In this document: piece by piece, positions 49,401 through 62,039 of the stretch | Position numbering within the stretch: the first letter of the stretch is position 1 | How the letters are laid out: each line of letters begins with the position of its first letter | Assembly (NCBI RefSeq): GCF_051014685.1 | Contig: NC_135056.1 | Coordinates: 2,294,001-2,358,000 of the forward strand | From: Ptiloglossa arizonensis | Lineage: Eukaryota; Arthropoda; Insecta; Hymenoptera; Colletidae | Direction of reading: 5' to 3' | DNA length: 64,000 bases | The notes under the pieces: model-generated | The model's database searches: none | What the model was told of the DNA's origin: nothing | The model's input: the letters and a program-made list of their open reading frames with translations, nothing else | Program-made: the position numbers and the translations under genes

Positions 49401-52400
49401 TTGTACAACAGCTATTCTTTAACAATTCTTGATATATGTTTTGATCACTGTCATAAAACGTGAAAGAATCCAACAATCCTAACTATCTTTTAAGTGAATT
49501 TTTACAATATTTAAATAATATCATTTGTCATTTCACCTTCATTTATTATCGTATTGGACATATCCATTTATCCTTCCTATATTTGTCTTATAATTGAATT
49601 ATTATTTAATCAGAAAACCACCTTCAACTGATAGTGTGACATTCAATCAACTTCAAGAAATAAAAAAATAAATGGACAGCGAAACATTGGATAGCATTTG
49701 TTTAAAGAAACGTGATATGATTATGCTATACGATTTTGAATGTAAACACGATTTAGCATATGTGGTTCTCATTTTTTTTCTCAATAAAGAGGAATATTTC
49801 ATTTTGTATTTTCTGTGCAAATAATTATTAAGTATTAGTTTATAAGATAATAATTTTTTTCAACCAGAATCCTGTTACTGTACTCAGATTACACTTCTTT
49901 TGATACAATCGGTACGATTTTGTATATGAAACAAAATACATCACTGTGAGTGATTGTATATGAAACGAAAAAACCAAACAGCATTTTGATTTGTATAAAA
50001 GTGACTATGTCATGGAAATGGAATTATGTCATGGAATTATGGAAAAAAATTTCAAATATTAAAAAAGGGAGCATTTATAAAGTTTAAATATAGATTTTTT
50101 CATATTCTTTTCACCTTTAGTATACTGGACAAAAATATAACAAACCATTAAATTTTGAAATTCGTAGTTCGTGCAATAAAGGGACATTTATTTAAGGTTC
50201 TTTTCAAATATGAAGTACATTGGTCAACCAGAATATGAGATATAGTGCCAAACAAAAGTGTCGATACAAACTGTGTTTTATAATAAAATGCAGATTAGAA
50301 ACGAAAAACGATATTCTATTAAATCTTGTTCAAAATATTGTCCAAAGACTCTAAATTATGTGTATGAAAAGCCAAAATTTGCAGAATTGCACGATTAGTA
50401 ATAATAGAAAATGTACAGAGTAAGCCATTTTTACAGAAATAAACACGTATATTTAATTATTTTGAAGCAAGACACAAAGAACAATATGCAGAAATTATAT
50501 CTCTCAGAAAATTACTACTTTCAGCATGATCATGAACCAAAGCATACAACTTACATAGTCTGTCAATAAATTGTTTTTAAAACACCTCATGCATTACCAA
50601 CTCTTCCTCAATCTTCAGATTTAAATCTTTAAGCACATTTGGAACGAATTAGAGAGAAGAAAACACTATATTCGTACAATAATTAAAACATGCAATTTCA
50701 AAAGAATGGAATGAAATAGATTCACAAATAATATAAAATTTAGTACATTTAATGCTTAACTGGTTAAAAAGTATGATAAAACAAAAAGGCTTACAAGCAA
50801 GTTATTAATTTGAATACTACATTAATACATAATAATTATAAAATAATAAGTGTGTCAATACTTTTGTTTTGGTAAGAATGACTTACTATATACCTTTGTT
50901 ATTGTTATTAATCATGCAACTGTTCTATTTTCCAGGTTTTTTGTACACATAATTTAGAGGCTGAAGAGAATTTTAAATAAAGATTTAGATAGAATATTGT
51001 TTTCCGTTTCTGATTTATGCGCGATTTTATTATAATATTGTGTCAATACTGTTCAACATTGTATACTGTTAAAGTTTTTGTTACATATGCTGCGAGCTGT
51101 ACATTGTTTTCTTTAAATGTCCAACTTCGTTAATTTTAGGAACATAAAGAAATCCTTTTGCACTGATACTTTTAGAAAATACAAGAAACAAAAAATCGAT
51201 TTTTTAAAAATGAATTACGAGAAGGTTCCCTTAAATTGTTACTACACTATATCTCGCAGATAATTATAAAAAAAAAAGTGAAAACACTCATGATTTTAAA
51301 AAAGGATTTAAGTAACACTATTAATTTTTTAATGGACACTTGTATATATATACAATTATTGACAATTTGTATTTGATTGAGAAGCTACAGATCAAAAGGG
51401 AAGTAATCTAGGAAATATTGTGTCATTAGCCACATTTAGACAGTTATTACTTGTTAAGTTATTATGAGTTAAGTTTTGGAATACTGTGTATTTGGAATAC
51501 TTAACAATTATAGAAAAAGTTGAAATAATGTTTATTTATTGTGAATCAATACGAAATATTGATAAAGTTGTTAATTTGTATGCTTTATCCTGGCCATCCT
51601 TTCAAGTATTCTGGAAGATATCTATTGCATTATTCATTTATGTACACAATGAAAAACAGCTACAGATAGAATTTGGGTATTAGCAGTTTTGCAATTGCTA
51701 TAAGTATTTGTTCAATTTTTTGCAGCTTTATAATATCTCTAATAATAAATGTAAAAGATTAATATAATACTGTAACAATGTAAATGTTTGTAAATGTTTA
51801 TCTAAAATATTTAAAAATTAGTGGTTTTGCAAAAAAAGGTTTGGGCGAAATTTATGCATATTTTTAAATAGAATAGGAGCCCAAAATAAAAAATATAACT
51901 TTATATTAATAATAATTCTAATAATAATAATAATAATAATAATAAACAAAAAAAGAATAAGTTGACTTTAAAATGTCCACACATTACAAGTTAATAATGT
52001 TATTTAAATCCTATCTCAAAATCAAAAAAATGTCTACGAGATATTTCATTGTATCAACTTAAATGGGGCACCCTGTACTCATTATTTGTAAAAGTTCTAA
52101 AAAATATTTTCCATAAATGTTAAAGAGAATTAAATTGTACACAAAAAATTTAAATAAACCTTTTCTGTATCTTTTCTAATAAAGAAAAAATTAATTTAAA
52201 TTATTTTTTCCATTAAAATAGTATTAACACGTTGAATGCCATGCTAATTTTACATTGATTGCTTGTGGCGCCAGAATGAATGTTTTATCGTGAGATTCAC
52301 ATTATGTTGAAATATTATCTACAACAGATAAGTTGAGGTATATAATCATATTTAATAAATTTATCTTACTGAGGGTCACTGGTGACTCCCCATGGCGCTG

Positions 52401-55400
52401 AAATGCATTTCTTCGTTCATTTTAGTAATAACAAAGAAAATGATCTTAACAATGGATTGTCTAAAATTATTCATATTGTCGATATTTTAAATAATGCACT
52501 AAAATTAGTGCAATTTCGAAGCCGCATAATATTTCGATAATATTTGAAACAGAAATGTCACAAATACGGAATAAAAGTTTTTAAATTATGTAATGGGGCA
52601 GGATATACTTATTCTTTTCAAATATATGCAGAAAAAGAAGAAAATAAAGATAAAATATCAGGAAACATATCTTCTGAGATTATAATGTCTTTTTGCAAAG
52701 ATATATTGGGCAAAGGCCATACTATCTGCACAGATAATTGGTATACAAGCGTTGATCTTGCGGAAAAATTATATCACATTGCAGACACATTTAGTGGGTA
52801 ACTTATGAAAATATCAGCGAGAAAATCTATAAGAAGTGGTATTTCAAAAATTAAAATGTGGAGAATTTATTGCTCAAGAAAATAGAAAAGGTATAACAGT
52901 CTTAAAATGGAAGGACAAGAGAGATGTATTGATGTTTTCTACACAACATTCAGCAGAAATGACCACTATACATAAAAGATCTTATTCGTATGAAAAACCA
53001 AAAATAGTTGTGGAGTACAATTTAGGGAAATCTTTGGCCAATTTATCTGACCAAATGGTAGCATATAGTTCACCAATACGTAAAACTGTAAAGTATTATA
53101 GGAAATTAGCTGTAGAACTGATATTAAATACATGTATTGTAAAATTTGAAGTGTGTAGAATGTTACGTGAAAAAGATATTTCAAAATTCAAACATTTAGT
53201 GAAATTGCAACGATAAATAATTGGACGAGTCGTGTCACATGAAAAACTCTCATAAACCGTGAGCCACGACCACCGACCGGATGAAACGGAATCATTGTTT
53301 CAAGGCAATTCTTTATTACTCATAGCAAAGGAGTTCTATCGAATGTAATTCGAGTTTCTTCTATCGTATATAGAGTGCAATAAACTCTGATCGAAGATTC
53401 GTGGTCGAAGATTGTGACCGATTGAGTAATCTGCGAATGGGATGAGAATTACAAGTGTTTAGAATCGTGTGAAAGAGACTTGAAACTTGACTGAAACAAT
53501 TTATTATGGTCTTGCTATTCTCTCTTGGCAGGTGGCAAAAGCAACGAATGATTTAGAAAATTATATACACAAAAATCCTCTGCCAAAAATTGTCCAGGAT
53601 ACAATTCATCCAATTTATGAGGACCTCAGCATGGACGAGGTATTATAAATATGTAAAGGTGATTTTATACAAAACAACAACGAGAGTTTGAACTTAATCA
53701 TTTGGAGAATAGCTCCTAAAACAATATTTAGTGGGAGAAATACAGTTGATATTGCAGCATTTACAGTTGCTAACATTTTTAATGATGGCTACAACAATAT
53801 TTTGCTAATAATGCAATTAATGAGTTTAATAATATGTTCTGTCAGTTGAGATTACCGTCAAACGGAAAAACGACGACTAACAAGGGACATCACTTAAATG
53901 TAAATCACCAGTTTTAATGAAAGTGACATAATATAGATCTTAGAAAAATATTGAACACGTATTTTTTTTATCTGCTATTATCCATATGTAGAGGGTTAAA
54001 TCAGCCCTCAAATTTAGAGAAAAAAACACGTTTTCGTCAATATTTCGAAAATGATGATACCTAGAAAAAAGTTGCTTAAATAAAAATTGCGTACTTTTAA
54101 ATAATGAATTTAAACTTCTAAACAGTTTTGCAAAATATTAATTTGTTTAAACAATATGTTACAAAATTTTCTCTTCTTTTTTTTATACAATTCATTGTTT
54201 TGCATCTTTTTAAATTTGCCAATATAAATTATAGACCAATATGAAAAATGCGTATATTTGAAAATTTTTGTTTAATCCTTTTAATAAAAGTTAGCGTTGG
54301 TATAATAAAATCAGCTTCAATGCGGAACATGATTTTTTGAAGTGTATGCAAACAGAAGTAAAAATATATGATACAGTAGCTGTATATTATGGACTCATAT
54401 TGTTAATTAGTTAAACTTGGCTGTTAAAACTTGTCGCCACAAGTAAAAACGGTCTGTGGTATTGCTTCTGATTGAAAAGGTAGGAAAGACTTTTATAACC
54501 ATGTGACTGAAGCTACACTGAAAAATACAACTATCTGAAAACTCTCTACAACTTTTGTTACATACTCCTTATATTTACTTTATGTCTACAAGTGTGCTAA
54601 TTCAGAAAAGTGTTAACTTTATTAGATGTAGCATTAGGTTTGTCAAACTGTTTTAAAATTAAAAGTATAATGCCACAAAATGATTGGAGTGTATGTCTGT
54701 AAAAATTTGATAGCTCTAAAAAGACCTGATTTTAAAATCTTAGTCCTCCTGCAGCTATTTCCGAAGATATATACAAATATGATACATATGAACTTTGATA
54801 CATTTTTCCTTTGTGTTTCAAGTAATTGTCATCAGAACGAGATTACCGACATTTGTGTATTTCTATGTGGGTGTACGATGAAGTTGTTTGTATGGAAAGC
54901 TATCTATATCCTATGATATAGTAGTATATTTTTAATAGAAATATCAAAGTCAATCTAATTAATATAATTAATATTTTAAAGGAAGCATATAATTATGAAA
55001 ATGGTACCAAAAATGATAGTAGTGTTATTGAGTTGGTACAAAATGTTATCAATTTAATAGATAACTATAAACTGTCAGGATTTGCAGACAGAAGTAGAGC
55101 AAGGATCGGTATTCGACGCTTTTCAGAGTTATCAAATGTTTATAAACGTACAACACACCAATCACTTTATGACATTATATCTTTAATTTCAAAAAGTTTG
55201 AAAAACCTAATGCTACACCCAATAAAGTTAGCACTTTTTTGAATCAGCGTATTTGTAGAAATAAAAGAAATATAAGGAATATTTAACTATAGTTATAGAA
55301 AGTTTTCAGATAGTTGTATTTTCCAGTGTAGTTTTGGCCATGCAGTTATAAAACCTTTCCCTATCTTTTCACTCAGAAGCAATACCGCAGACTGTTTTTA

Positions 55401-58400
55401 CTTGTGGCTACAAGTTTTGACAGCCAAGGACTAATTAACAATAAATGTCCATAATATAAACAGCTATTGTATCATATATTTTTACAACTGAAGCTAATTT
55501 TATTGTATCAACACTAACTTTAATTAAAAAAATCAAACCAAAAATTTCAAATATAAGCATTTTCCATATTGATCTATTTTTTACATTGGCAAATTTATAA
55601 AAATGCAAAACAATAAATTGTATAAAAAAAAGTATAAAGCTGCAACAAAGATTGAAGAAAATAACAAAAGAGTTCGACAATTCCTTACAGAAACCTACAA
55701 AGAGAAAATTGACAGTTTTTATAAGGCAGAAGAACACTGGACCTGAAATAGCTGACTGAAGGTAAAATTTTAAAAATTTTTCTATAAAAAAAAAAAAGAT
55801 ATTTTAAAACTTGTTTAACGTTTTTTCCAAAACTATATTTTTCAACTTAACTGTCACGAAATCTCCAGTACTACACATTCGATTTACTTCAAATTTTATA
55901 GAGATATTCTGCATAGAGTATTCTACAATGTAGCATACGAATTTTTTAATGTATCAATTATTTAATTTTTTATAAACGTTTAAAAGACGTTAAAAAACGT
56001 TTGTTTTTTTGAAAAAAAAAAAAAAAAAAAAAAATGATGGTTTTTTTTCAACTTTTACCATTTTTACAATGATTAAAATTTTGTACACTGCATTTTAGGT
56101 AATAGTTTCTAGTTTATAAATAAACAAAATTTTTTTATTTTAGACCTCCCAGTTTTTGTCAATTGTGACAGCCAACAAACAATGTTCCACCAGAAGAGGT
56201 TCTGGAAAAAGCAAATAACTTCATCATTTTGTACAATTTTTACTTTCTCAAAATTGTAAAATAAAGCTGAAAGTTATTTATATTCTGTGAAAAAAGCTAC
56301 ATTTTCCATAAAAAATGACCAAACTTTACTCATTTCTTAATGCCTCAGAATGTATCTTTTTTAACGAACTGTCGTGATAATGAAATTGATGTTGACATTT
56401 TTCTACTTGAGAGTTTGCTGAGAAAACCACGCCATTAAGAAAAATACTGGGAAAAGCTAGAACTGTGCGACGAGTTTTCAAAATATATTATGATAAAATT
56501 AAGTAGGGCAAAATTGTACTAAAAAGGTTGTGACATATTATGAAGATTGTACTGGTCTATCTTTTCTTTGTTTGGAAAGTTCTGGTGTGACACATTGCAA
56601 AGTGTGCACATAATAAATGTACATTTTATGTATAAATAAAACTATTTTTATATGTTCTATACTACATTAATTTCTGCATACCATTGTAGTGACAATGGTA
56701 TTATTGAAAAATGTATAAGTATTAACATTTATTCTAATTATGTATTTCTACTAATATTGGCGTCGTCGATCACCAATGGCCTCCACGACACTACCACCAA
56801 ATTGAGTGCCAAACACCGGTGACCCCCATGGCATTCAACGTATTAAAATGATACATCGGGAAGTATTGAAACGTATTCAACTGTATTAATTTTTTAAATA
56901 GTTTTGGACAAATTGAAAATGTACAATATAATGTATTAGGAAAGATCATTGCATAGTTTCATAAGTATAAAACATAACACATGTGTAAATATGTATTGCA
57001 CATTACAAAATGATTGGCTTTAAAATATCATGTACACATATGTTATCATTATGTCCAAATAAATTGAAATGTATTATAAAATTAATGAAATATAAGTTTT
57101 GAATTGTTTAAATGAAAACAAACCTGATTCTTTTACTCCCAGAGTTTCACATACCATTATTAATGCATGAATAGCTTCTTTCCTACTTTCTGCCCACTTT
57201 AAAGTATTTTCTGATATTTCAGTACATTTAATGAGAGCCTTTATCACATCTGTCACTCTTTCACAAATTATAAATAAAGGAAAATATCCTACAAAAAAAA
57301 TTAATAATTAGAACATAATAGTAATTCCTGAACTTAAACATAGATTTTTTTAAATTTTTGACAAAAGATTAAAAATAATCTAATAATTATACAAGTATCA
57401 TATCTTGGTACATTTTCAAAAAGTAAACTGATACTACAACATTTTATTATTTAAAAATATTTTTTTTTACCTATAGCTTGTGCAAAACCTATTCGAACAA
57501 GTTGATTACTTGATTGTAAATTGTCAAGATAACGATTAATAACAATCTTATGATAATCGCTATCTATGTTAGAATAGTAGTTTAGAAAAAATTCTGTGTG
57601 TGCTTCCGCAGCTTTTGTCCTTACTACAGACACTTCATGTGCCAAACATTCTTCTAAGAGGTTTTGCCAGTCATCTGCAAAAATTACTTTTATTTACTTT
57701 TAGTTTTTACATTTTAGAATTTTATAATATAAAATATATATATTTTTTCTAGAATATTTTTCAATCTGTGATAAAAATGTAGCTATATTCTGTAATTAAT
57801 TACTGCCAGAAAACATTTACTCTCATAAAAATTTCATGAAATTTCATAACAAGTTCATATATTATTGTAAAATATTTGTATGAGAAGGATGATTATTTTA
57901 TCATTTTAAGTAACTCATTTGCATTATGAAATAGAATATTCCATGTGCCACCTTCCTTATAATATGAGACTCATATCAACTGAGCATAGAATAATTTGCA
58001 ACGGTCGAATTACCTATTATTTAATTTGGAAAAAGCAGCAAATAGTTTAATGATTTGGACGAAGTAAAACTGCCATTGATATAAGCAGATTGTCAACTGT
58101 CTGTTGATGATGTAGATAGCCTGGAAGGTATTTAGATTACTGAAGCAAATGAGTTAATACATCATGACTTTGTGTGAGATATTTTTCATAACACAAGATA
58201 TTTCTCATATTTTTAATATGATATGTCAGTATTTGTAAAACAGATTATTACACATATGCATTGTATTTATATTGCTTGAAGTAGTTACTAAAATAGTAAG
58301 AGATACAAAATAAACATAACCAGGTTTTAGTAGTATTGAAGAAAAAATTTGTCTTTTCTTAAAAGACAAATCAATGCACTGATGTGGAACAAGCATAAAG

Positions 58401-60796
58401 CAATAAGAAATTACAGATAAGCAGAAATTGTTGAAACACATAAGAATCAAATTGTCTGTTACCATTATAGTAATCTGTTATTATATTTTTCTATTTTTCT
58501 ATAGTTGGAACAAATATATGATGTTCTACTTAAAAAATACAAAGAAACATTGAAAAATTGGAGAAAAAATGTCCACATTATTATATTCTATATGCAACAT
58601 TAGAAAGAAAATCTCATTACATTTATTTATATCTTCTATCATTTAATAATTATACATAATATATTATATGTAATATATTTAATAATTATTAACTTACAAA
58701 TAATTTCTATGGAGATTGGAAATTGAACAATGGAGCATTTTTTTATGAGTATTGCACAAGCTTGTTTCATCAATTCTCCTCCTAGACCTTTAAACTGTCC
58801 TCTTTTCCGAAAAGTGTTTACTATATTTCTTATACTTTCCATGGCTGTTGTTTCAATTATATTTTCAATTTTTTCATTATAACTGTTGTGTAGTGCTTCT
58901 AAAATTTCTGCAATTGCTACTACTGCACCATGTCTAATGTTCAAATCAATAGAATTTAACATGTCCAATAAATTTGATAAAACTGTAGCTTTCATGTAAT
59001 CTGGAGCAGCAGATGTTAAATTAAAAAGTGTTTTAGCTGAAAGTTCTCTAATTGCTGTATCCCAATGTGTAACTTTCCTTGTAACCACATGGTCAATGAG
59101 AGGTTTGGTGTACTCATCATATTGAGCAATTTGTGTGCTAATTTTTAAGTATGCATGATTTCTAACACCAACTTCAAAATAATCAGCAATAGTTAATATT
59201 TCTATTCCATGTGGAAAATTTCCTTGCCTACCCACATTTTCTTGAAATGCTGCAGAAGCAGCTCTTCTACAATTAATTTCTCTATCAAAACAAGCAACGA
59301 CCAGCAACATAGCTGCAATTTCTTTTACATATGGTTGAAAAATATCAGGATCATATGCTCTGGGAAATGACCAACAAATATAACATGCAGCATCTCTGAT
59401 TAAGTATCCAATTGACCCATATGCTCTTGGTTCATCAAAAACTAAGGCCTGTAATACCACTGGTATTACATCATTTAAACGATGAGGCAAAAGAAGTCCA
59501 CGTCTTCCTAACTCTGCTAATGCTAGACAACCACCATGCCAAGCAGAATCTGACTCTCGACCACAAAAAACATTCAGTACATATCCTACTACATCATCTG
59601 CTAAATCCATTGGTAGTCTTGCTGTTATCCTTCCAATTCCTTTTGCAGCAGACCACCGTATTGTAATTGCTTTATCTCTAAGACCTTGTATAAGTTGTTC
59701 AATAATATCCTCTATTGCGGATGGAATATCCTGATCATCATTATTAGTTGGAACATCTGTAGTTTTTTCTAAATTTTTCACAGTGTTGACATGTTTAGTA
59801 TTAAGTAACAAACATATGGATCTACTAACTCTTTGATATCGCCATGATGCCAGTTTTGTTCCTAATAATACTAGTCCAATTCTTTGTACAATTTTTATCC
59901 CAAATTTCCTAATAAGATCGGCAGGATTATTATTTAAATGAAATTGTAAAACTTTATCTAAAATTATTTGAGTATATGGTTTAACATCTTCCCTTGTACT
60001 ATGCTTTAATATTGCTGCTATAACTGCTAAAGGGCCATGTCTTAAAGGATCACTTTCCACACATTCTAAACTCCACATTATCATTTCTTTTAAATATAAT
60101 TTCTTAACATCTGATCTTGTCAAGAAATTGGCAATTAAAAAAACTGCAGCTACAGCACAAGCATCTTTTGATAAACAAAATAATTTGCATATTTTTAAAA
60201 TTCTGACTATTATCGATTGTTCAAAATTAACATCAGAAGTTTCAAGTCGTGAAAGTGGAAATGGTATTTTTGATATTATGGAAAGCCAAATTAACAGTAC
60301 ATATCGGGTTTCCCATGTCCCCACATCATTTGGATCTTGTTTTTCCAACATTCGCAAAACAGGAATGAGATCTGCTACCTACATCACATTAAAAATGTAT
60401 ATTATAAAATTTAAATATACAACACAATATAACAAAATCAATATACTCAAATACCTCATGTGGTAAATATGTAACAATCTTCTTGTATGTTTTAACGGAC
60501 ATAACAATAAAAATATATTTGAAAGCGTTATGTTGTACATTTTCTGTAGAATTTTCATCCTTAATAATAGAAATTAGTGGCTGCAGGATATCATCTAAAT
60601 AGGGATCCAACAATTGTCTCTGATCCTGATATTGTGATAAAATAAAATTAAACCGATCTCGATTTTTTTCAATAAGGCTTGGCGAAAGATGCACTTTTTT
60701 TAGTTCCGCAATTAGACAAGTCACTTCATCAATCTCCTTAAAAGCACTGAATCCACAACCAATTATCTCTGGATCCAGATAATCATTTAGCACCAT
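46492..60796 (-). CDS. TBCD: Tubulin-specific chaperone D (tubulin cofactor D)
   Basis: HEAT-repeat chaperone that captures beta-tubulin and, with cofactors E and C, assembles alpha/beta-tubulin dimers in the cytosol. Eight exons, transcribed order: 60796-60455, 60378-58698, 57674-57471, 57288-57124, 47775-47651, 47577-47224, 47141-46839, 46773-46492. The phases close to 1151 residues (human 1192). Family blocks: FILSQYQDQRQLLDPYLD; WETRYVLLIWLS; WSAAKGIGRITARLP; WHGGCLALAELGRRGLLLP; DREINCRRAASAAFQENVGR; IRELSAKTLFNL; YTVDSRGDIGAWVREAAM; QAVERIDGIRAQAG. ATG 60796 is the first codon of the frame and matches the family N-terminus. The 9.3-kb intron between 57123 and 47776 is a transposon nest; the other introns are at most 1.02 kb. 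The coding frame is undisturbed. Confidence 0.95.
49059..49957 (-). mobile_element. Tc1-like element with terminal repeats, in a TBCD intron
   Basis: Inverted ends TCACTCACAGTGA (49063-49075) and TCACTGTGAGTGA (49941-49953) flank about 0.9 kb. The left flank continues inward with AAAATCGTACA, as in Tc1-like termini. Minus frames within read VMHIPALSLDLNVIKYI, HELKL and STKDQLKATIRTA, the C-terminal end of a Tc1 transposase (family LPALSPDLNPIE...W.EL). Internally deleted and dead. Confidence 0.75.
50245..50873 (+). mobile_element. Tc1-like element, internally deleted
   Basis: Inverted ends around GTGCCAAACAAAAGTGTCGA and TCAATACTTTTGTTTTGGTA. Plus frames read QHDHEPKHTTYIV then HALPTLPQSSDLNL and HLERIREKK, the Tc1 transposase C-terminal catalytic region (DPKH; QSPDLNPIEHLW.E). 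It is only about 630 bases long, so most of the gene is lost. Confidence 0.75.
51224..52077 (+). mobile_element. Mariner-family element (DUF4817 type), second copy
   Basis: Related to the element at 25590-27045. The ends (GGTTCCCTTAAATTGTTACT on the left, CAACTTAAATGGGGCACCC on the right) are inverted repeats. A plus frame at 51486-51683 reads EKVEMIFIYCESIRNIDKVV then NLYALSW, homologous to the N-terminal domain of the other copy. The element is about 850 bases, shorter by internal deletion. An (AAT)n run lies near 51903-51945. Confidence 0.75.
52544..53216 (+). pseudogene. piggyBac transposase pseudogene
   Basis: Two plus frames with a frameshift near 52800. Blocks: IIFR.YLKQKCHKYGIKVFK, ICTDNWYTSVDLAEKLY, KLKCGEFIAQENRKGITVLK, WKDKRDVLMFSTQHSAEMT, SLANLSDQMVAYSSPIRKTV and KYYRKLAVELILNT. 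This order is that of PGBD-type transposases. Of the catalytic aspartates, those of TDNWYTS and LSDQM are present, but the one expected in the LCDS block has become Asn (LCNGAG). About 30 residues before GIKVFK are deleted, and the Cys-rich C-terminus is missing. Confidence 0.85.
53230..53455. mobile_element. Possible solo LTR or other insertion in the piggyBac
   Basis: A CpG-richer block directly after the truncated transposase. It begins TGTCACATG and ends near GAATTACA, with a poly(A)-signal-like GCAATAAACTC at 53379-53389. TG...CA ends are compatible with a solo LTR, but I see no clean target duplication, so this stays tentative. Confidence 0.3.
53530..53880 (+). pseudogene. Fragment of an unassigned transposase-like ORF
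   Basis: After a splice-acceptor-like TTGGCAG the frame reads VAKATNDLENYIHKNPLPKI, then IHPIYEDLSMDEVL, then after a stop QNNNESLNLIIWRIAPKTIF and IFNDGYNNILLI. I recall this pattern (ppi...ikpiy.dLa...LL..C..G.TQN.NESlN..iW...PK..F) from unannotated arthropod transposon proteins but cannot name the superfamily. Short and broken. Confidence 0.45.
54165..55660. repeat. Long imperfect inverted repeat (foldback), about 550-bp arms
   Basis: The reverse complement of 55110-55660 follows 54165-54725 almost continuously. Examples: CAACTATCTGAAAACT at 54529 versus AGTTTTCAGATAGTTG at 55302; CCACAAGTAAAAAC at 54437 versus GTTTTTACTTGTGG at 55395; TTGTTTTGCAT at 54197 versus ATGCAAAACAA at 55603. Arms are roughly 80-85 percent alike by eye, with small indels. 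The loop is about 385 bases. A plus frame across loop and right arm (55033-55242) reads LVQNVINLIDNYKLSGFADR and RFSELSNVYKRTTHQSL; its family is unknown to me. Confidence 0.8.
56012..56034 (+). repeat. Poly(A) run
   Basis: 23 consecutive A inside the piggyBac nest, following TTTGTTTTTTTG. It may mark the end of a retroposed sequence, but the upstream part is not recognised. Confidence 0.7.
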
Positions 60797-60965
60797 TTTT
60801 TTCTTTTAATTTTTTACTGTTTATCACAAAAACTGTTGTCATTAATAATAATATATTTATAAGTAATTAAGTTTACCTATAAAAACACAAAAGTATGAAG
60901 AACAAATTCTTTCGAAGAATTTCACGAAAACGATGCCAGATAGTAAAGCATGCGCAGTAGCGCAA
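60797..60965 (-). promoter_or_regulatory. Putative TBCD promoter and 5' UTR
   Basis: The only GC-containing patch upstream of the TBCD start is at 60927-60965, with GCATGCGCAGTAGCGC at 60949-60964. The GCATGCGCA core resembles an NRF1-type site, common in TATA-less housekeeping promoters. Inferred from position and motif only. Confidence 0.4.
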
Positions 60966-61816
60966 TGCAATTTTCAATTATAGTTTGTACATTTCATTCA
61001 ATACAAATGTGACTTTGATATACTTTGGATATGCTATTACAGAGTAAACATATATTATTAAAATATTTTATCAATATAAATAATACTGTTGGTAATATAA
61101 ATTTTATTTTTATTATGTTGGATACTTTTTGTCACACGTTGATACACCCTAGATGAATTCATGAGCAATTACTTATGACTATACTTTCATATCTTTATTT
61201 ATTAAATACATCTATGTAATTATTATTAATCTTATTTTTTAATATGAGAGCAATCCAGTAATTTAAAAGGTTATTGTATGTTATTAATGCAATATTGTCG
61301 AATTTAAAACTACACGAAATAAAAGTAAAATAAATACTTTTGTGAGGTTGATTCCATCTTCATTTGCATGCAATAGTAAAATAGAAGGAAAATCATTTTA
61401 AAATTGATAATGAATTGGTAAAAATTTAAAAATTAATTGGTATTAACAAATGGGATCCATAAAAGTTTCAATTCAAAATATATTAAAATTTCATAACGCT
61501 TACGACATTGTAGATAAACATTTAACAAAGCCACAAATCTTGCAAGCAAGTGCAACAGTAAACAATGAATTGAACATAATACGAATTTGGTGATATGAAC
61601 TAAATTCTATACATTGCTATTAAAAGTAATTGCTACAAGTCTAGGAAAATATACTCTGTTGCATCTAATAAATTATATTTTACAAAAGAAAGAACAAAAT
61701 TTCTATCAAATAATAATAATAAAATATAAATTCTTTTTTATAGAATTTTTATGAAAAAGAAGGTTTCAATGAAATGGTTTAAAGATTTATAGATAGGTAG
61801 AAAGAGGAGAGAGAAG

Positions 61817-61879
<63 letters not shown>

Positions 61880-62039
61880 CAGACATTATTGATTCTAGTT
61901 CAAAATAAACGAAAAATTTAACAATAATACTTCCTTTGAATATACTAACTGACAGTAGCTATATTTAATTATTATATATATTTATTATTATTAATATATA
62001 TATTATCTTATTATTATGTATATTTAATACGTGCGCGTT
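60966..62039. other. AT-rich intergenic stretch with a GA microsatellite
   Basis: No coding signal. A long (GA)n tract lies at 61806-61877, and (TA)-rich DNA at about 61974-62030 abuts the LINE that follows. Confidence 0.5.
61806..61877. repeat. (GA)n microsatellite
   Basis: About 27 uninterrupted GA units after a short imperfect lead-in. Confidence 0.95.

Larger units (their letters stand above)
52224..56846 (+). mobile_element. piggyBac-family transposon with TTAA ends, containing nested insertions
   Basis: TTAA at 52224-52227 is followed by CACGTTGAATGCCATG. The right side ends with CATGGCATTCAACGTA followed by TTAA at 56843-56846. The two 16-base termini are inverted repeats differing only at the outermost base, and the TTAA duplication is the piggyBac signature. 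A related subterminal motif (GGTCACTGGTGACTCCCCATGG / GACCCCCATGG) occurs inside each end. The transposase (52440-53216) is incomplete and followed by foreign sequence (53220-56000), so the element is a dead host for later insertions. Confidence 0.85.

Noticed and set aside
59412..59666. 84-codon plus-strand frame
   Set aside because: Exactly antisense to a conserved TBCD coding exon.
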